64,000 bases of DNA from Bacteroidetes bacterium GWF2_40_14. Its GTDB lineage: Bacteria; Bacteroidota; Bacteroidia; Bacteroidales; UBA932. Each line of letters begins with the position of its first letter. Position 1 is the stretch's first letter. The stretch spans positions 8,715 to 72,714 of the forward strand of contig MEOK01000019.1 in assembly GCA_001769195.1 (NCBI GenBank), read 5' to 3'. A program made the translations under genes and the position numbers. This document shows positions 1-9,504 of the stretch, one piece after another. The notes under the pieces were generated by a model, which saw only the letters and a program-made list of their open reading frames with translations, had not been told where the DNA came from and did no database searches.

Positions 1-223
1 ATCCTGTTACAAACGCAAGTGCGGCCTCACCGGGCAGACCTACAATATTGAATACAGGGCTTATCAACTCAGAGAACCAAGGCAGGATGTTGAAGTATCT
101 CAGAAAAAGGATTCCTAATGATATAAGTACTGTTACCTTAATGAGCCAAAGGCAGGTCCTTAGGGTTTTTGGCAGTATTTCCTTTACCGAGTCAATCGCT
201 CTCTGTTTTGCAGATCTTTCCAT
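1..223 (-). CDS. Nucleoside-recognition (Gate) domain membrane protein, N-terminal part
   Basis: This is the first 74 codons of a minus-strand gene that runs off the left edge of the window. The protein starts MERSAKQRAIDSVKEILPKT and continues into a hydrophobic segment and then a proline/glycine-rich stretch (SPVFNIVGLPGEAALAFVTG). That pattern matches the Gate (nucleoside recognition) membrane proteins related to SpmA/SpmB and to the core of FeoB. The transported substrate of such proteins is generally unknown. It lies 39 bp downstream of the rubrerythrin gene on the same strand, with its own -7-like element just upstream of the ATG. The family call rests on a short N-terminal piece only. 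Confidence 0.6.
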   Translation of the reverse strand, partial: MERSAKQRAIDSVKEILPKTLRTCLWLIKVTVLISLGILFLRYFNILPWFSELISPVFNIVGLPGEAALAFVTG

Positions 224-239
224 ATTTTGAAATAATCCG

Positions 240-247
240 CAAATATA
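240..247 (-). promoter_or_regulatory. Bacteroidota -7 element for the Gate-domain gene
   Basis: On the minus strand this reads TATATTTG, a full match to the Bacteroidota -7 consensus TAnnTTTG. It sits 16 bp before the ATG of the Gate-domain gene. I see no convincing TTTG at the -33 position, so this is a candidate only. Confidence 0.4.
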
Positions 248-262
248 GGTTAAATAAGACTC

Positions 263-841
263 TTAGTAATTATTTTTCTTAGGCTCAAAATAGGCTTTTG
301 GATGGTCGCAGGCAGGACAGTTTTCCAGTGCCTTCTTTCCTTTGTGAACATAACCGCAGTTACGGCACTGCCATTCAATCTCCTCTTCTCTTTCGAAGAA
401 CTTATCCTCAACCAGACGTGCAAGAAGTATCCTGTATCTTGCTTCGTGCTCAGCCTCAACCTTTGCAATCATCTTAAATGCAGTGGCTACTCTTGGAAAG
501 CCCTCCTCCATTGCAATTCTTGCAAATTCAGGATAAAGGTCGGCCCACTCTTCATGTTCCCCGTCAGCTGCTGCTGCCAGATTTTCTTTTGTTGTTGATA
601 TCATTCCGGCAGGATAGCTTGCTGTAATTTCAACCATTCCACCCTCCAGAAACTTGAAAAATCTTTTGGCGTGCTCCTTCTCCTGTTCTGCAGTCTCAGC
701 AAAAACGTCTGCAATCTTTTCAAAACCCTCTTTTTTAGCCACACTGGTAAAATAGGTATATCTGGTCCTTGCCTGTGATTCGCCGGCAAATGCCTTTAAA
801 AGATTCTGTTCTGTTTTTGTTCCTTTAATACTTTTTTCCAT
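263..841 (-). CDS. rbr: Rubrerythrin
   Basis: 192-residue rubrerythrin, a non-haem di-iron peroxidase that detoxifies hydrogen peroxide in anaerobes using electrons from reduced rubredoxin-type centres. Residues 1-140 form the ferritin-like four-helix domain, with iron-ligand helices around FAGESQARTRY and AETAEQEKEHAKRFF and a second pair around EGFPRVATAFKMIAKVEAEHE. The C-terminus carries a rubredoxin-like iron site with cysteines 159, 162, 175 and 178 (CRNC...CPAC). Length and domain order are those of classical rubrerythrin. It is transcribed divergently from the Xaa-Pro aminopeptidase gene across a 100-bp gap with back-to-back -7 elements. Its presence fits an anaerobic or microaerophilic lifestyle. 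Confidence 0.95.
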   Translation of the reverse strand: MEKSIKGTKTEQNLLKAFAGESQARTRYTYFTSVAKKEGFEKIADVFAETAEQEKEHAKRFFKFLEGGMVEITASYPAGMISTTKENLAAAADGEHEEWADLYPEFARIAMEEGFPRVATAFKMIAKVEAEHEARYRILLARLVEDKFFEREEEIEWQCRNCGYVHKGKKALENCPACDHPKAYFEPKKNNY

Positions 842-878
842 AAAAATTTCTTTAAATATTAATAATAGTCATCTGATA

Positions 879-915
879 CAAATTTAGCAAAATTCTTGTT
901 TGATTTGTACATTTG
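879..915. promoter_or_regulatory. Divergent -7 elements for rbr and the aminopeptidase gene
   Basis: Two Bacteroidota -7 elements lie back to back. On the minus strand TAAATTTG (879-886) faces rbr. On the plus strand TACATTTG (908-915) faces the aminopeptidase gene, whose ATG is at 942. Both match TAnnTTTG. The -33 boxes are weak (TTTA at 883-886 for the plus promoter, overlapping the minus -7). The two transcripts would start within about 50 bp of each other. Confidence 0.5.
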
Positions 916-941
916 CATAAATACATTTTAATTATCATTCC

Positions 942-2732
942 ATGCAAAACAGTAGATTGGAACTCATCCGTTCCTATATGTCGGACAATCATTTGTCGGC
1001 TTTTATTGTGCCTTCTAACGACACCCATTTCGGGGAGTATATACAGGACCATTACAAATGTCTTGAGTGGCTCTCGGGCTTTAACGGCTCTGCTGGAACG
1101 GTTGTGGTTACAATAGAGGAGGCTGCTCTCTGGACAGATTCCAGATACTTTGTGCAGGCAGATAAACAGCTTTCAGGGTCTGGTATTCAACTTAAGAAGA
1201 TGAAGATGCCGGGTACAGAGTCTGTTGAGAGATGGCTGACTGACAGGTTGCCTGCCAATTCAAAGGTGGGTATAGATGCCGGGCTCTTCTCGGTTGCAGA
1301 TTATCACTCCCTTAAGGAGCAGCTGCTTCCGCTGGAACTGACATTGTGCGACGACCCTTTTGTTCAGATTTGGAGTGACCGTCCCGCAGTATATTCAAAT
1401 GAGATAATACATTACGATACCAAATACAGTGGCGAGACTACTTCTTCCAAACACAGAAGGGTTGTAGACGCAATTGGTTATAATGGCAACTTTATCTATA
1501 TGGTCTCTTCGTGTGACGATATTGCCTGGCTATGCAATATAAGGGGAAGCGATGTCGAATTCAACACTCTTGCTATGTCCTATGCTGCCATTACAAAGGA
1601 TGCTGTCATTCTGTTCGTTGGGAGGGACGCGGTATCAGGGGAGTTGGAAAATATACTTAACTCTCAGGGTGTGGAAGTTAAGGATTATGACCAGTTTGCA
1701 AGCTTCATGCTGGCATATCCTAAAGATTATGTACGTATAGCATCCAGAGATAAGATATCAATCAGGAACTATTCTGCTTCTGTAAAAAACGGGGCGAGCT
1801 TCGTCTCTGACAAGCTGAGGGGAGGGGTTATTGCAAATCTTAAGACAAGAAAGAATAAAACGGAGATTGAGGGGTTTAGAAAAGCAATGCTTCTCGATTC
1901 TGTGTCCTGGATAAAACTGTGGATGTATCTTGAGGAGAGTATGAAGGGGTCAGACAACGTTATCACCGAGTGGGAAGTGGCATGTAAAATCAAATCATTC
2001 AGGGCAATGTCTGAGCATTACATGGGTGAGAGCTTTTGCCCCATTGTAGCTTTTGGCAAGAACGGGGCGCTGCCACACTATGAACCTTCTGCCAGTGAGA
2101 GTGATGTTATTGGAAAGGAGGGTATTTTACTTATAGATACCGGCGGGCAGTATATTTTCGGGACCACTGATACTACAAGAACATTTGCTCTTGGTGAGCC
2201 TACCAGGGAGCAGATGAGGGACTATACTCTGGTTCTGAAGGGTATGATAAACCTGAGTATGGCTAAGTTCCCGAAGGGCACAAGAGGAGCTTCACTTGAT
2301 GTGCTGGCCAGGGGACCTATCTGTTCCGCTGCAAAGATTTATCTTCACGGCACAGGTCATGGGATTGGCCACTACCTTTGTGTTCACGAGGGACCTCAAA
2401 GCATTCGCATGGAGGAGAATCCTGTTATTCTGGAGACAGGCATGGTTATATCTAATGAACCTGCTGTTTATGAGGCAGGAAGCTATGGAATTAGGATCGA
2501 GAACACCATACTGTGTACAGAGTGGACAGAGAGCAAGTATGGGGTCTTTTATCAGTTTGAGGCATTAAACCTTATTCCAATTGACAAGCGGCCAATAATA
2601 AAGGAGTTGCTGGGTAAAGAGGCAACAGATTGGCTCAACGACTATCACTCTGCCGTTTACGAAAAAATCTCTCCTTTGTTGGACGAACAGGAGAAAATTT
2701 GGCTAGCGGCTATGACGGCTAATATTGATTGA
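942..2732 (+). CDS. Xaa-Pro aminopeptidase (peptidase M24B)
   Basis: 596-residue aminopeptidase P-type enzyme that removes N-terminal residues preceding proline. It has the long three-domain form (two creatinase-like N-terminal domains, then a pita-bread M24 catalytic domain from about residue 320). Metal ligands can be read in order: the aspartates in LIDTGGQYIFGTTDTTRTF, the histidine in LHGTGHGIGHYLCVHEGP, and the glutamates in ISNEPAVYE and GIRIENT. No signal peptide is visible, so it is probably cytosolic and used to recycle peptides. The ATG at 942 follows the -7 element at 908-915 by a normal distance. The last 30 bp overlap tail-to-tail with the convergent LysM gene. Confidence 0.93.
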   Translation: MQNSRLELIRSYMSDNHLSAFIVPSNDTHFGEYIQDHYKCLEWLSGFNGSAGTVVVTIEEAALWTDSRYFVQADKQLSGSGIQLKKMKMPGTESVERWLTDRLPANSKVGIDAGLFSVADYHSLKEQLLPLELTLCDDPFVQIWSDRPAVYSNEIIHYDTKYSGETTSSKHRRVVDAIGYNGNFIYMVSSCDDIAWLCNIRGSDVEFNTLAMSYAAITKDAVILFVGRDAVSGELENILNSQGVEVKDYDQFASFMLAYPKDYVRIASRDKISIRNYSASVKNGASFVSDKLRGGVIANLKTRKNKTEIEGFRKAMLLDSVSWIKLWMYLEESMKGSDNVITEWEVACKIKSFRAMSEHYMGESFCPIVAFGKNGALPHYEPSASESDVIGKEGILLIDTGGQYIFGTTDTTRTFALGEPTREQMRDYTLVLKGMINLSMAKFPKGTRGASLDVLARGPICSAAKIYLHGTGHGIGHYLCVHEGPQSIRMEENPVILETGMVISNEPAVYEAGSYGIRIENTILCTEWTESKYGVFYQFEALNLIPIDKRPIIKELLGKEATDWLNDYHSAVYEKISPLLDEQEKIWLAAMTANID

Positions 2733-4349
2733 ATAGTCGGGATTATAAATAATCAGCCTTGAAGCCTTGTTTATAAACCCGTTATTGCTTCCGCTGCGTT
2801 CAAACACCATGTCTGTCTGCAGCAGGTTTCTCTGATACCTTTCAAGCTTTCTGGAAAAATTGGTTCCCAAAGTATTGAGGGCACCCATGAAATAGTATGC
2901 AATATCGTATGCCTGAAAAGAGTAGGGGGTGGGTTCCGTTCCATAGAGGGCCCTGTATCTTGCCAGAAATTTCTTTACGTTTTCATCTGAATAGTCTACG
3001 TAATACTGCAGCGATATGTGAAGGTTCATAGAGTGAAAGTAATTAATGTCCACACTTTCGAAGCTTCTCCATCTGTTGGTTCCGTATAGTGTTATCTGAT
3101 AATTGTTTCGTGTGTTAAGAAGGTTGAGGTTCCTTAAAACGTCTGAGACAAAGCCTTCTGAATTTGAGACAACTATTACATCATTCATATTCTCCTTAGA
3201 AAGCTTTTCGGCCATCTGAGGACCTACAGAACGGCCCGACAATAAATTGTATGACAGAGAGTTATACTGTATTCGCTTATTATTGAGTATCTCTTTTGTC
3301 ATATCCACAAGATCCTGGTCCGCATTTGACGACTCAAAAATAAGGGTTACATGGTTTCTGGGTGTAAGGTTTTTCAGAAGAGCAAGCTGCTGGCTGTATG
3401 GGCTGGAACTTGCCTGGAAAAAATCGGGATGGTTCTCTGCGAGAGCATCGGTCTTTGGATCCATTGGCGATACAAGCGGTATGTTCCTCTCTGATGCGTA
3501 GTTGAGAATTGGTTCCACCTCGTTCATGAACACTGGCCCTATTATTATGTCGCTGCCATCAAGTCTGCCCGACTGCGCAAGCAGGCTGCTGTTCTTGAAG
3601 TCTGAGAGGTCGAAAACCTTTATGTTGGCATTCATTCCCTCAGATTTGAGCTCTTGTGCTGCTAACAGGAACCCCTGATAGAAATCGAGGTAGTTGTTGT
3701 TGCCGTCCTGGGGGGTATCGGTATTGTTGCTTCCGATTGGCAGGATAAGAGACACTTCGTAGGTATGCTTTCTCTCCGACCTGACAGGCATTACATTATC
3801 CGGCACTCTCTCTGTCTCCTTTTTTATCTCATTGCCTGATTCAGTTACTGTTCTTGCAACAGGCTCTGTAACAATATTCTCCTCCTCTATGACAACATTC
3901 GCCGGCACAGGTATCATTAGCTCCTGACGTGTTCTTATTGTTCTGTTATTGAGAGAATTGATCTTTATTATATCCTCTTCTGAAACATTGTATTTCCTTG
4001 CAATGGACTCGAGAGTCTCATACCATCTTACAATGTGTTTTTTGAAATCAGGCTTTGCCACCTCATTCCGGACTTTTAGCTCAGATGTCCTTATATAAAT
4101 TGTCTCTCCCTCCTTAAGCCCGCTTTTTAACACAGGATTGTCATTAATTATAGTAATTGCACTAATTCCATAGGCCTTGCTTATAGAAAATATAGTCTGA
4201 TCCTTTACTACCTTATGAATATAAAACTCTATGCCATCGCGCTCTGTCTTCTCTTTGGAGACAACAACTGCAGCAGGAGTAAACTGACCAAAAAGATCAG
4301 TTGTGCAAAAAAGGGAGAGCGAAAGGATTATTGTAACAAGATATCTCAT
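2703..4349 (-). CDS. Secreted LysM protein with periplasmic-binding-like domain
   Basis: 548-residue exported protein. A signal peptide covers about residues 1-22. Two LysM repeats follow at about 44-87 ([19 protein letters not shown]) and 104-148 ([19 protein letters not shown]), which usually bind peptidoglycan. After a charged linker, residues 190-540 look like a type 1 periplasmic-binding fold of the amino-acid ABC-transporter substrate-binding kind (SLILPIGSN..., [25 protein letters not shown]). There is no ABC transporter next to it, so transport is not implied; a cell-wall-linked sensor or scaffold is equally possible. It is last in an apparent operon OmpH-like, glycosyltransferase, purC, LysM; its ATG overlaps the purC stop by 4 bp. 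Confidence 0.75.
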   Translation of the reverse strand: MRYLVTIILSLSLFCTTDLFGQFTPAAVVVSKEKTERDGIEFYIHKVVKDQTIFSISKAYGISAITIINDNPVLKSGLKEGETIYIRTSELKVRNEVAKPDFKKHIVRWYETLESIARKYNVSEEDIIKINSLNNRTIRTRQELMIPVPANVVIEEENIVTEPVARTVTESGNEIKKETERVPDNVMPVRSERKHTYEVSLILPIGSNNTDTPQDGNNNYLDFYQGFLLAAQELKSEGMNANIKVFDLSDFKNSSLLAQSGRLDGSDIIIGPVFMNEVEPILNYASERNIPLVSPMDPKTDALAENHPDFFQASSSPYSQQLALLKNLTPRNHVTLIFESSNADQDLVDMTKEILNNKRIQYNSLSYNLLSGRSVGPQMAEKLSKENMNDVIVVSNSEGFVSDVLRNLNLLNTRNNYQITLYGTNRWRSFESVDINYFHSMNLHISLQYYVDYSDENVKKFLARYRALYGTEPTPYSFQAYDIAYYFMGALNTLGTNFSRKLERYQRNLLQTDMVFERSGSNNGFINKASRLIIYNPDYSINISRHSR

Positions 4350-5296
4350 AATCTTGCAAGCATGTTTTTAATGTTTGTCTCTATTCTCTCATATATATCT
4401 TTATTATACTCTGCACGTTCAAAGGTGTTGCCTGTAATGTGCTCGTATAGCTCTATATATCTGTCAGAGATAGACTTTACTATTTCATCTGTCATCTCCG
4501 GTACGGTTTGTCCGGTCTGTCCGGAAAAATTGTTTTCCATGAGCCACTCCCTTACAAACTCTTTCGAGAGCTGCTTCTGAGGTAGTCCCTTTGCAAACAG
4601 CTCATCGTAGCTGCTGCTGTAAAAATATCTGGATGAGTCAGGGGTGTGAATCTCGTCAATAAGGTAAATCTTGTCGCCCTTCTTTCCAAATTCATACTTT
4701 GTGTCAACTAGTATGAGTCCTCTCTCTGCAGCTATTTCTGATCCTCTTTGGAATAGTGCAAGTGCATACTCCTCCAGTTTCAGATAATCGGCTTCGTTTA
4801 CAAGTCCGCTTGAGATAATCTCCTCTCTTGAGATATCCTGATCATGTGTCCCTATCTCTGCTTTTGTTGTTGGAGTCAGAATTGGGGTGGCAAACTTCTG
4901 GTGCTCCTTCATTCCATCGGGTATAGCTACTCCGCAGATATCGCGTGCACCTGCCTTGTATGCTCTCCATGAACTTCCTGTAAGATAGGCTCTTACAATC
5001 ATTTCTACAGGAAAGCCGGTGCATTTGTGACCAACTGTCACCATAGGGTCCGGTGAGGCGATTTTCCAGTTTGGAACTATGTCGGCGGTGCTGTCCAGAA
5101 ACTTTGATGCAATCTGATTTAGTACCTGTCCCTTGTAAGGAATACCCTTGGGCAATACAACATCAAATGCAGATATTCTGTCTGTGGCTACCATAACAAG
5201 ATAGTCGTCGCCTATACTGTATACGTCTCTCACTTTGCCTACATATTTGCCGCTCTGTTTTGGAAAATCGAATTCTGTCCTGGTAATTGCATTCAT
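4346..5296 (-). CDS. purC: Phosphoribosylaminoimidazole-succinocarboxamide synthase
   Basis: 316-residue SAICAR synthetase, which condenses CAIR with aspartate using ATP in purine biosynthesis. Recognisable blocks are [20 protein letters not shown] and [18 protein letters not shown] at the N-terminus, [18 protein letters not shown] in the middle, [12 protein letters not shown], and [14 protein letters not shown] near residue 225. Length matches the longer PurC form common in Bacteroidota and eukaryotes. It is 16 bp downstream of the glycosyltransferase gene and overlaps the LysM gene by 4 bp, suggesting co-transcription. The functional link to its neighbours is not evident. Confidence 0.95.
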   Translation of the reverse strand: MNAITRTEFDFPKQSGKYVGKVRDVYSIGDDYLVMVATDRISAFDVVLPKGIPYKGQVLNQIASKFLDSTADIVPNWKIASPDPMVTVGHKCTGFPVEMIVRAYLTGSSWRAYKAGARDICGVAIPDGMKEHQKFATPILTPTTKAEIGTHDQDISREEIISSGLVNEADYLKLEEYALALFQRGSEIAAERGLILVDTKYEFGKKGDKIYLIDEIHTPDSSRYFYSSSYDELFAKGLPQKQLSKEFVREWLMENNFSGQTGQTVPEMTDEIVKSISDRYIELYEHITGNTFERAEYNKDIYERIETNIKNMLARL

Positions 5297-5312
5297 TTTT
5301 ATAAAAATATAT

Positions 5313-6431
5313 TTATAGGGTTTTGTAAAAATCTAATAGTTTATTGGAAAAACCGCTCCATGAGAGCTTATCCTTCTCTTTAATAATGTTTTGGGCAAGA
5401 CTCTCCCGGAGTTCCCTGCCAAAGTAATCTTCAATTGCATTTTTGATTGCCAACGGTTCAACTGCATCAACAACTATGCCAGTTCCCGGAGCCTCAATTG
5501 CCTCCTTCAAACCTCCTACATTGGTTGTAATCATTGGAAGATCAAAGTGGTATGAGATTGCGCTTATCCCGCTCTGTGTTGCCGACCTGTAAGGAAGTAC
5601 GCATACATCGCTGGCAGAGAAGAATAGTGGAACCTCCTTGTCGCTTATATATCTTGTAAATAGTCTGACTCTCTCTCTGTTGGGCGATTTGTCAATTTGT
5701 GCCTGATAACCATCGAAACTTCCGTATGGCTCTCCGGCAATTATGAGCTGATAGGTGTCGTCCAGTTGTGAAAATGCATCTATAAGAATATCGAGCCCCT
5801 TGTAATCTCTTATGAGTCCGAAGAAGAGAATGTTTTTCTTTCCATTTTCCAGACACAGCTCTGTTATAGCTACTTCTCTGTCAACCTTGTTTCCGAAGTG
5901 GTTGTAAAGAGGGTGGGGGGTACTAATGAACTTTGCATCTGGCTTGTAAGAAAGAAGATCCTTGCCTACAGAATCTGATAGTACTACAAATCCGTCGTTT
6001 GAACTTAGGTAGTATCTGGTAAATGGGGCATCAAAAAACCTATGTTCGTGAGGAACGACGTTGTCCAGAATTGATATAACCTTTGTCTTTTTCAGTTGGT
6101 TCCTGCCTACATAACCCTGAGAAGGGGCAAAGTACGACATCCAGTAACGCATAAGCAGGAGATCGGGCTCCCATTGGCGTAATGCCCTGGCTGTGGAGAT
6201 GTAGCTTAACGGGTTTATTGTGTCCAGAAGAGGGGTGCTTTCTACTTTTACCGCCGGATCATCCTTCCCGACAAATTGTGTTTTGCCGGGAAACAGGAGA
6301 CCGGGATACTGTCGCTTGAAGTTGAAAGCCTTTACCTCGTGGGATTTACTTAGTTCTTGAAAAATATTGGCATTGAACTGGGCGATACCACCTCTGTATG
6401 GGTAAAAGCATGATAATATTGCAATTCTCAC
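5313..6431 (-). CDS. Family 4-type glycosyltransferase
   Basis: 372-residue GT-B fold glycosyltransferase, probably GT4. The N-terminal Rossmann domain begins [20 protein letters not shown], with the glycine-rich loop typical of the acceptor side. The C-terminal nucleotide-sugar domain begins near residue 200 ([20 protein letters not shown]) and contains the donor-binding stretch [20 protein letters not shown] followed by [15 protein letters not shown]. Acceptor and sugar cannot be read from the sequence. It is the second gene of the operon that starts with the OmpH-like gene (10-bp gap) and precedes purC (16-bp gap). No other polysaccharide genes are nearby, so a lone role in envelope glycan assembly is inference. 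Confidence 0.85.
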   Translation of the reverse strand: MRIAILSCFYPYRGGIAQFNANIFQELSKSHEVKAFNFKRQYPGLLFPGKTQFVGKDDPAVKVESTPLLDTINPLSYISTARALRQWEPDLLLMRYWMSYFAPSQGYVGRNQLKKTKVISILDNVVPHEHRFFDAPFTRYYLSSNDGFVVLSDSVGKDLLSYKPDAKFISTPHPLYNHFGNKVDREVAITELCLENGKKNILFFGLIRDYKGLDILIDAFSQLDDTYQLIIAGEPYGSFDGYQAQIDKSPNRERVRLFTRYISDKEVPLFFSASDVCVLPYRSATQSGISAISYHFDLPMITTNVGGLKEAIEAPGTGIVVDAVEPLAIKNAIEDYFGRELRESLAQNIIKEKDKLSWSGFSNKLLDFYKTL

Positions 6432-6441
6432 CCAATATTTG

Positions 6442-7050
6442 TTATTTTTTTCCTTTGGTTGCCACGTACTCTTCGTTAAGTCCGTTTACAACAGAATTGG
6501 TAATGTTTAATGTAGAGTCACCTTTAAGGATTGTGTTGGTTGCACCCGAAGTGTTCAGGATTAATGAAAACTTTTTGTCTTCGTTATATTTGACAAGGTA
6601 TTTGTCAAGTGCATCCATGACCCTTCTGAAAAGAACTTGTTGCTCTTCCTGCATCTCCATCTGTTTTTGCTGGCTCAGACTCTGGAGCTCCTGTTCACGG
6701 ACTCCGAGTTGTTGTTGTTGAGCCTCTGCCTGGGCGCGGGTAATGAGACCTTTCTGAACTTTTTCCTGAAAATCTTTGACATCGCGTTCGAACGCTCTGC
6801 TTTTTTTGGTTAAATCGTCCTGAATTGTCTGTGCTTTAGCTTCCAGTTCAGACTTAAGGTCGTTGAACATGTCAAACTGATTTACCAGAGAATCGATCTG
6901 AATGTAAACAATACTGCCCGAAGCAGTTACTGCTTCTCCGGTTGCCGAATTTGAAGCCGAAGAACCAGACTTGGAAGTGAAATGTAAAATAAACAGTACA
7001 ACTACTGCTACCGATAGAACCACATTGGTTATTAAAGAGGCGTTTTTCAT
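6442..7050 (-). CDS. OmpH/Skp-like envelope protein
   Basis: 202-residue protein of the OmpH (Skp) family. An N-terminal hydrophobic segment (about residues 8-25, NVVLSVAVVVLFILHF) is either an uncleaved anchor or a signal sequence. The middle (about 50-150) is a long charged and glutamine-rich coiled coil containing QAEAQQQQLGVREQELQSLS. The C-terminus has the conserved end KKFSLILNTSGATNTILKGD. Skp proteins hold unfolded outer-membrane proteins in the periplasm. This copy differs from the two beside bamA because it has a membrane anchor-like start and no lipobox. It leads a four-gene operon; a -7 element lies at 7073-7080. Confidence 0.82.
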   Translation of the reverse strand: MKNASLITNVVLSVAVVVLFILHFTSKSGSSASNSATGEAVTASGSIVYIQIDSLVNQFDMFNDLKSELEAKAQTIQDDLTKKSRAFERDVKDFQEKVQKGLITRAQAEAQQQQLGVREQELQSLSQQKQMEMQEEQQVLFRRVMDALDKYLVKYNEDKKFSLILNTSGATNTILKGDSTLNITNSVVNGLNEEYVATKGKK

Positions 7051-7072
7051 TTGGATTTTGATATTAATGTGA

Positions 7073-7080
7073 CAAATATA
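7073..7080 (-). promoter_or_regulatory. Bacteroidota -7 element for the OmpH-like operon
   Basis: The minus strand reads TATATTTG, a full match to TAnnTTTG, 22 bp before the ATG of the OmpH-like gene and directly after the pdxJ stop codon. This suggests that the OmpH-like, glycosyltransferase, purC and LysM genes have their own promoter separate from pdxJ. No good -33 box was seen. Confidence 0.45.
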
Positions 7081-7081
7081 A

Positions 7082-7801
7082 TTAATAATTTTTTAACTGT
7101 CTAATATATGACTGGATAGTATTTTCCAAACCCATATATAGTGCATCACAAATAAGAGCGTGGCCTATTGAGACCTCCAGCAGGTTGGGAATCTGCCTGA
7201 AAAAATAGTTAAGGTTCTCAAGGTTAAGGTCGTGCCCGGCGTTTACGCCAAGTGCCACCTTCTCTGCTTCGGTGGCGGCCTTGACAAAAGGCTCTATTGC
7301 AGCCTCCTTGTTCTCATTGAAAAGTGTTGCATAGGACTCCGTATAAAGTTCAATTCTGTCGCAACCAGTGTCGGCAGCATATTTAATCATTTCTGTATCC
7401 GGGTCTACAAAAACAGATGTTCTTATACCCTCTTCTCTGAAGAGTTTGCAGGTGCGTGTCAGAAAATCCTTATGGGTTTTTGTATCCCATCCGCAGTTTG
7501 ATGTAATTACGTCGTGTGAGTCCGGAACCAGAGTCACCTGGGCAGGATGCAGCTCGAGAACCAGCTTTATGAATGACTTAATGGGGTTGCCCTCAATATT
7601 GAATTCTGTGGTGAGAATCGGTTTCAGATTCCTCGCATCGCTATATCTGATGTGCCTTTCGTCCGGTCTTGGATGTATGGTTATTCCTTGTGCCCCGAAT
7701 CTTTCACAATCCATTGCAGCCTGAATGACATCGGGCAGGTTTCCTCCGCGGGCATTTCTGAGCGTGGCGAATTTGTTTATATTTACGCTTAATTTTGTCA
7801 T
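7082..7801 (-). CDS. pdxJ: Pyridoxine 5'-phosphate synthase
   Basis: 239-residue PdxJ, which joins 3-amino-2-oxopropyl phosphate and 1-deoxy-D-xylulose 5-phosphate to make pyridoxine phosphate. It is a cytosolic TIM barrel. Family signatures include [20 protein letters not shown] at the N-terminus, the [15 protein letters not shown] block, [19 protein letters not shown], and [11 protein letters not shown] near residue 190. I place the start at the ATG at 7801, because the family begins MTKLSVNIN and because the -7 element at 7810-7817 would put transcription start after the longer alternative at 7831. The substrate DXP is made by dxs, also in this window but 45 kb away. Confidence 0.95.
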   Translation of the reverse strand: MTKLSVNINKFATLRNARGGNLPDVIQAAMDCERFGAQGITIHPRPDERHIRYSDARNLKPILTTEFNIEGNPIKSFIKLVLELHPAQVTLVPDSHDVITSNCGWDTKTHKDFLTRTCKLFREEGIRTSVFVDPDTEMIKYAADTGCDRIELYTESYATLFNENKEAAIEPFVKAATEAEKVALGVNAGHDLNLENLNYFFRQIPNLLEVSIGHALICDALYMGLENTIQSYIRQLKNY

Positions 7802-7809
7802 AGTGGCTG

Positions 7810-7827
7810 CAAATTTATGTATTTTTG
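7810..7827. promoter_or_regulatory. Divergent pdxJ/nadK -7 elements
   Basis: Minus-strand TAAATTTG (7810-7817) lies only 8 bp before the pdxJ ATG. Plus-strand TATTTTTG (7820-7827) lies 20 bp before the nadK ATG at 7848. Both match TAnnTTTG. A TTTG at 7794-7797 is near the -33 distance for nadK (22-bp spacer). The pdxJ transcript would have almost no leader. Confidence 0.55.
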
Positions 7828-7847
7828 ACAATTATTATACCAAAATC

Positions 7848-8729
7848 ATGAAGATCGCAATTTTTGCACGAGAGATTGATGCTGCCTGGAGAGACAGGCT
7901 ATGTTATATTTTCAAGGCGTTGGAGGGTAAAGGCATTCTGCTTTGCTACTACAAACCCTTTTATGAAAAGGTCAGGGAAGAGTATCGAATGAAGGTTCCT
8001 CACGGAGAGACCTTTTCCAACCATAGTGAATTACCGGAAGAGACCGACATTTTTTTGTGTTTCGGAGGGGACGGTACCTTTCTTGAGTCACTCACCTTCA
8101 TAAGGGAGAGGGCAATTCCGGTTGCAGGTGTCAACTTTGGCCGTCTTGGGTTCCTTACCAGTACTAACATGGAACCAAGCTTTTCATGGATAGATGATCT
8201 TCTTGCAGGCAACTTTAAAATTGAGAAAAGGACAATTTTAAAGATTGAGTCTCCGGTACTTCCGGAGGATTTTTATCCTTATGCAATAAATGAGATGTCG
8301 GTACAGAGAAAGGGGCCATCTATGCTCTCGGTGAATGTAAACATCAACAACCATGAACTGCCTGCTTACTGGGGGGACGGACTATTGGTGGCAAGCCCCA
8401 CGGGTTCCACTGCTTACTCACTGAGTGCAGGTGGCCCTATAGTAATGCCAGCATCTAAGATTCTGATAATTGCACCTATTGCCCCGCATAACCTTAATGT
8501 GAGGCCCATGGTGGTGCCGGAAGATTCTGTCTTAGATATAACGGTATGGTCACGATTGGCTGAGGTTACTCTTAGCATGGACAACAGGTCTTTGACAATA
8601 TCATCCGGTGACTCTTTCAGAATATCAAAGGCAGAATACGATCTTAATTATATTTCCTTCCCATCCAGTAGCTTTATCGGAGCCCTCAAGGACAAGCTAA
8701 GATGGGGTGAGGATAGAAGGAACAACTAA
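7848..8729 (+). CDS. nadK: NAD kinase
   Basis: 293-residue NAD kinase that phosphorylates NAD to NADP using ATP. The catalytic GGDGT loop is seen in FLCFGGDGTFLESL. Downstream come the NE motif (YAINEMSVQRKGPSML), the DGLLVASPTGSTAYSLSAGG block that binds NAD, and the C-terminal PHNLNVRPMVVPED region. An open frame extends upstream to 7725, but that extension overlaps pdxJ. The ATG at 7848 gives MKIAIFAREID, as expected for the family, and sits just after the -7 element at 7820-7827. The gene begins a plus-strand run with uppS 15 bp downstream. Confidence 0.95.
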   Translation: MKIAIFAREIDAAWRDRLCYIFKALEGKGILLCYYKPFYEKVREEYRMKVPHGETFSNHSELPEETDIFLCFGGDGTFLESLTFIRERAIPVAGVNFGRLGFLTSTNMEPSFSWIDDLLAGNFKIEKRTILKIESPVLPEDFYPYAINEMSVQRKGPSMLSVNVNINNHELPAYWGDGLLVASPTGSTAYSLSAGGPIVMPASKILIIAPIAPHNLNVRPMVVPEDSVLDITVWSRLAEVTLSMDNRSLTISSGDSFRISKAEYDLNYISFPSSSFIGALKDKLRWGEDRRNN

Positions 8730-8744
8730 AAATAAATCCGGCAG

Positions 8745-9479
8745 ATGAGCAAGATACCAAGACACGTGACAATAATAATGGACGGAAACGGAAGATGGGC
8801 CAGAAAAAAAGGTCTGGACAGACTTTATGGACACAAGGAGGGGGTTGAATCTGTAAGAGCCGTTACAGAATTTGCTGCTGAGCAGGGGATAGGCTTCCTG
8901 AGTCTCTTTGCATTTTCTGAGGAGAACTGGAACAGACCAAATTACGAGATTATGGGGTTGATGGAACTTATGATTGATGCAATTGCTGCAGAGACTCCTA
9001 CACTAATGAAGAATAATGTGAGATTCAGGGTTGTGGGCAATCTTTCAAAACTTTCAGATACCTTGAAGGCAAAAATAGGGCAGACAGAAAAGCTCTCAGA
9101 ACAGAACAACGGTCTCAATCTTATTGTGTTTTTAAGTTACAGCGGCAAATGGGACCTTCTTCAGGCAACCGGTAAGTATGCTCATGAAGTTCTTAAAGCA
9201 AAGGAAAATAACACATCTGCTCCCGAATTGACTCCGGATTATTTCGATACTCTCCTAAGTACCTCAGGCATCCCTGATCCTGACCTTCTTATAAGAACAA
9301 GCGGGGAGCAGAGGATAAGCAATTACCTTCTCTGGCAGACCGCTTATACCGAATTTTATTTCACTGATGTTCTTTGGCCCGATTTTCGCAAAAATGACTT
9401 TCAGAAAGCTCTTGACCACTTTTCAGAAAGAGAGAGAAGATTTGGAAAAACAGGAGACCAGATAAATAATCTAAATTAA
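8745..9479 (+). CDS. uppS: Isoprenyl transferase (undecaprenyl diphosphate synthase)
   Basis: 244-residue cis-prenyltransferase that builds undecaprenyl diphosphate, the lipid carrier for peptidoglycan and other envelope glycans. The pyrophosphate-binding start is HVTIIMDGNGRWARKKGLDR, followed by GHKEGVESVR; the catalytic aspartate is in IIMDG. Other family blocks are LFAFSEENWNRP near residue 65 and the C-terminal GIPDPDLLIRTSGEQRISNY with FTDVLWPDF. Length is usual. It sits between nadK (15-bp gap) and bamA (57 bp to the chosen bamA start), a common envelope-gene arrangement. Confidence 0.96.
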   Translation: MSKIPRHVTIIMDGNGRWARKKGLDRLYGHKEGVESVRAVTEFAAEQGIGFLSLFAFSEENWNRPNYEIMGLMELMIDAIAAETPTLMKNNVRFRVVGNLSKLSDTLKAKIGQTEKLSEQNNGLNLIVFLSYSGKWDLLQATGKYAHEVLKAKENNTSAPELTPDYFDTLLSTSGIPDPDLLIRTSGEQRISNYLLWQTAYTEFYFTDVLWPDFRKNDFQKALDHFSERERRFGKTGDQINNLN

Positions 9480-9504
9480 CAGGCATTGAATACAAATAAA
9501 AGCT

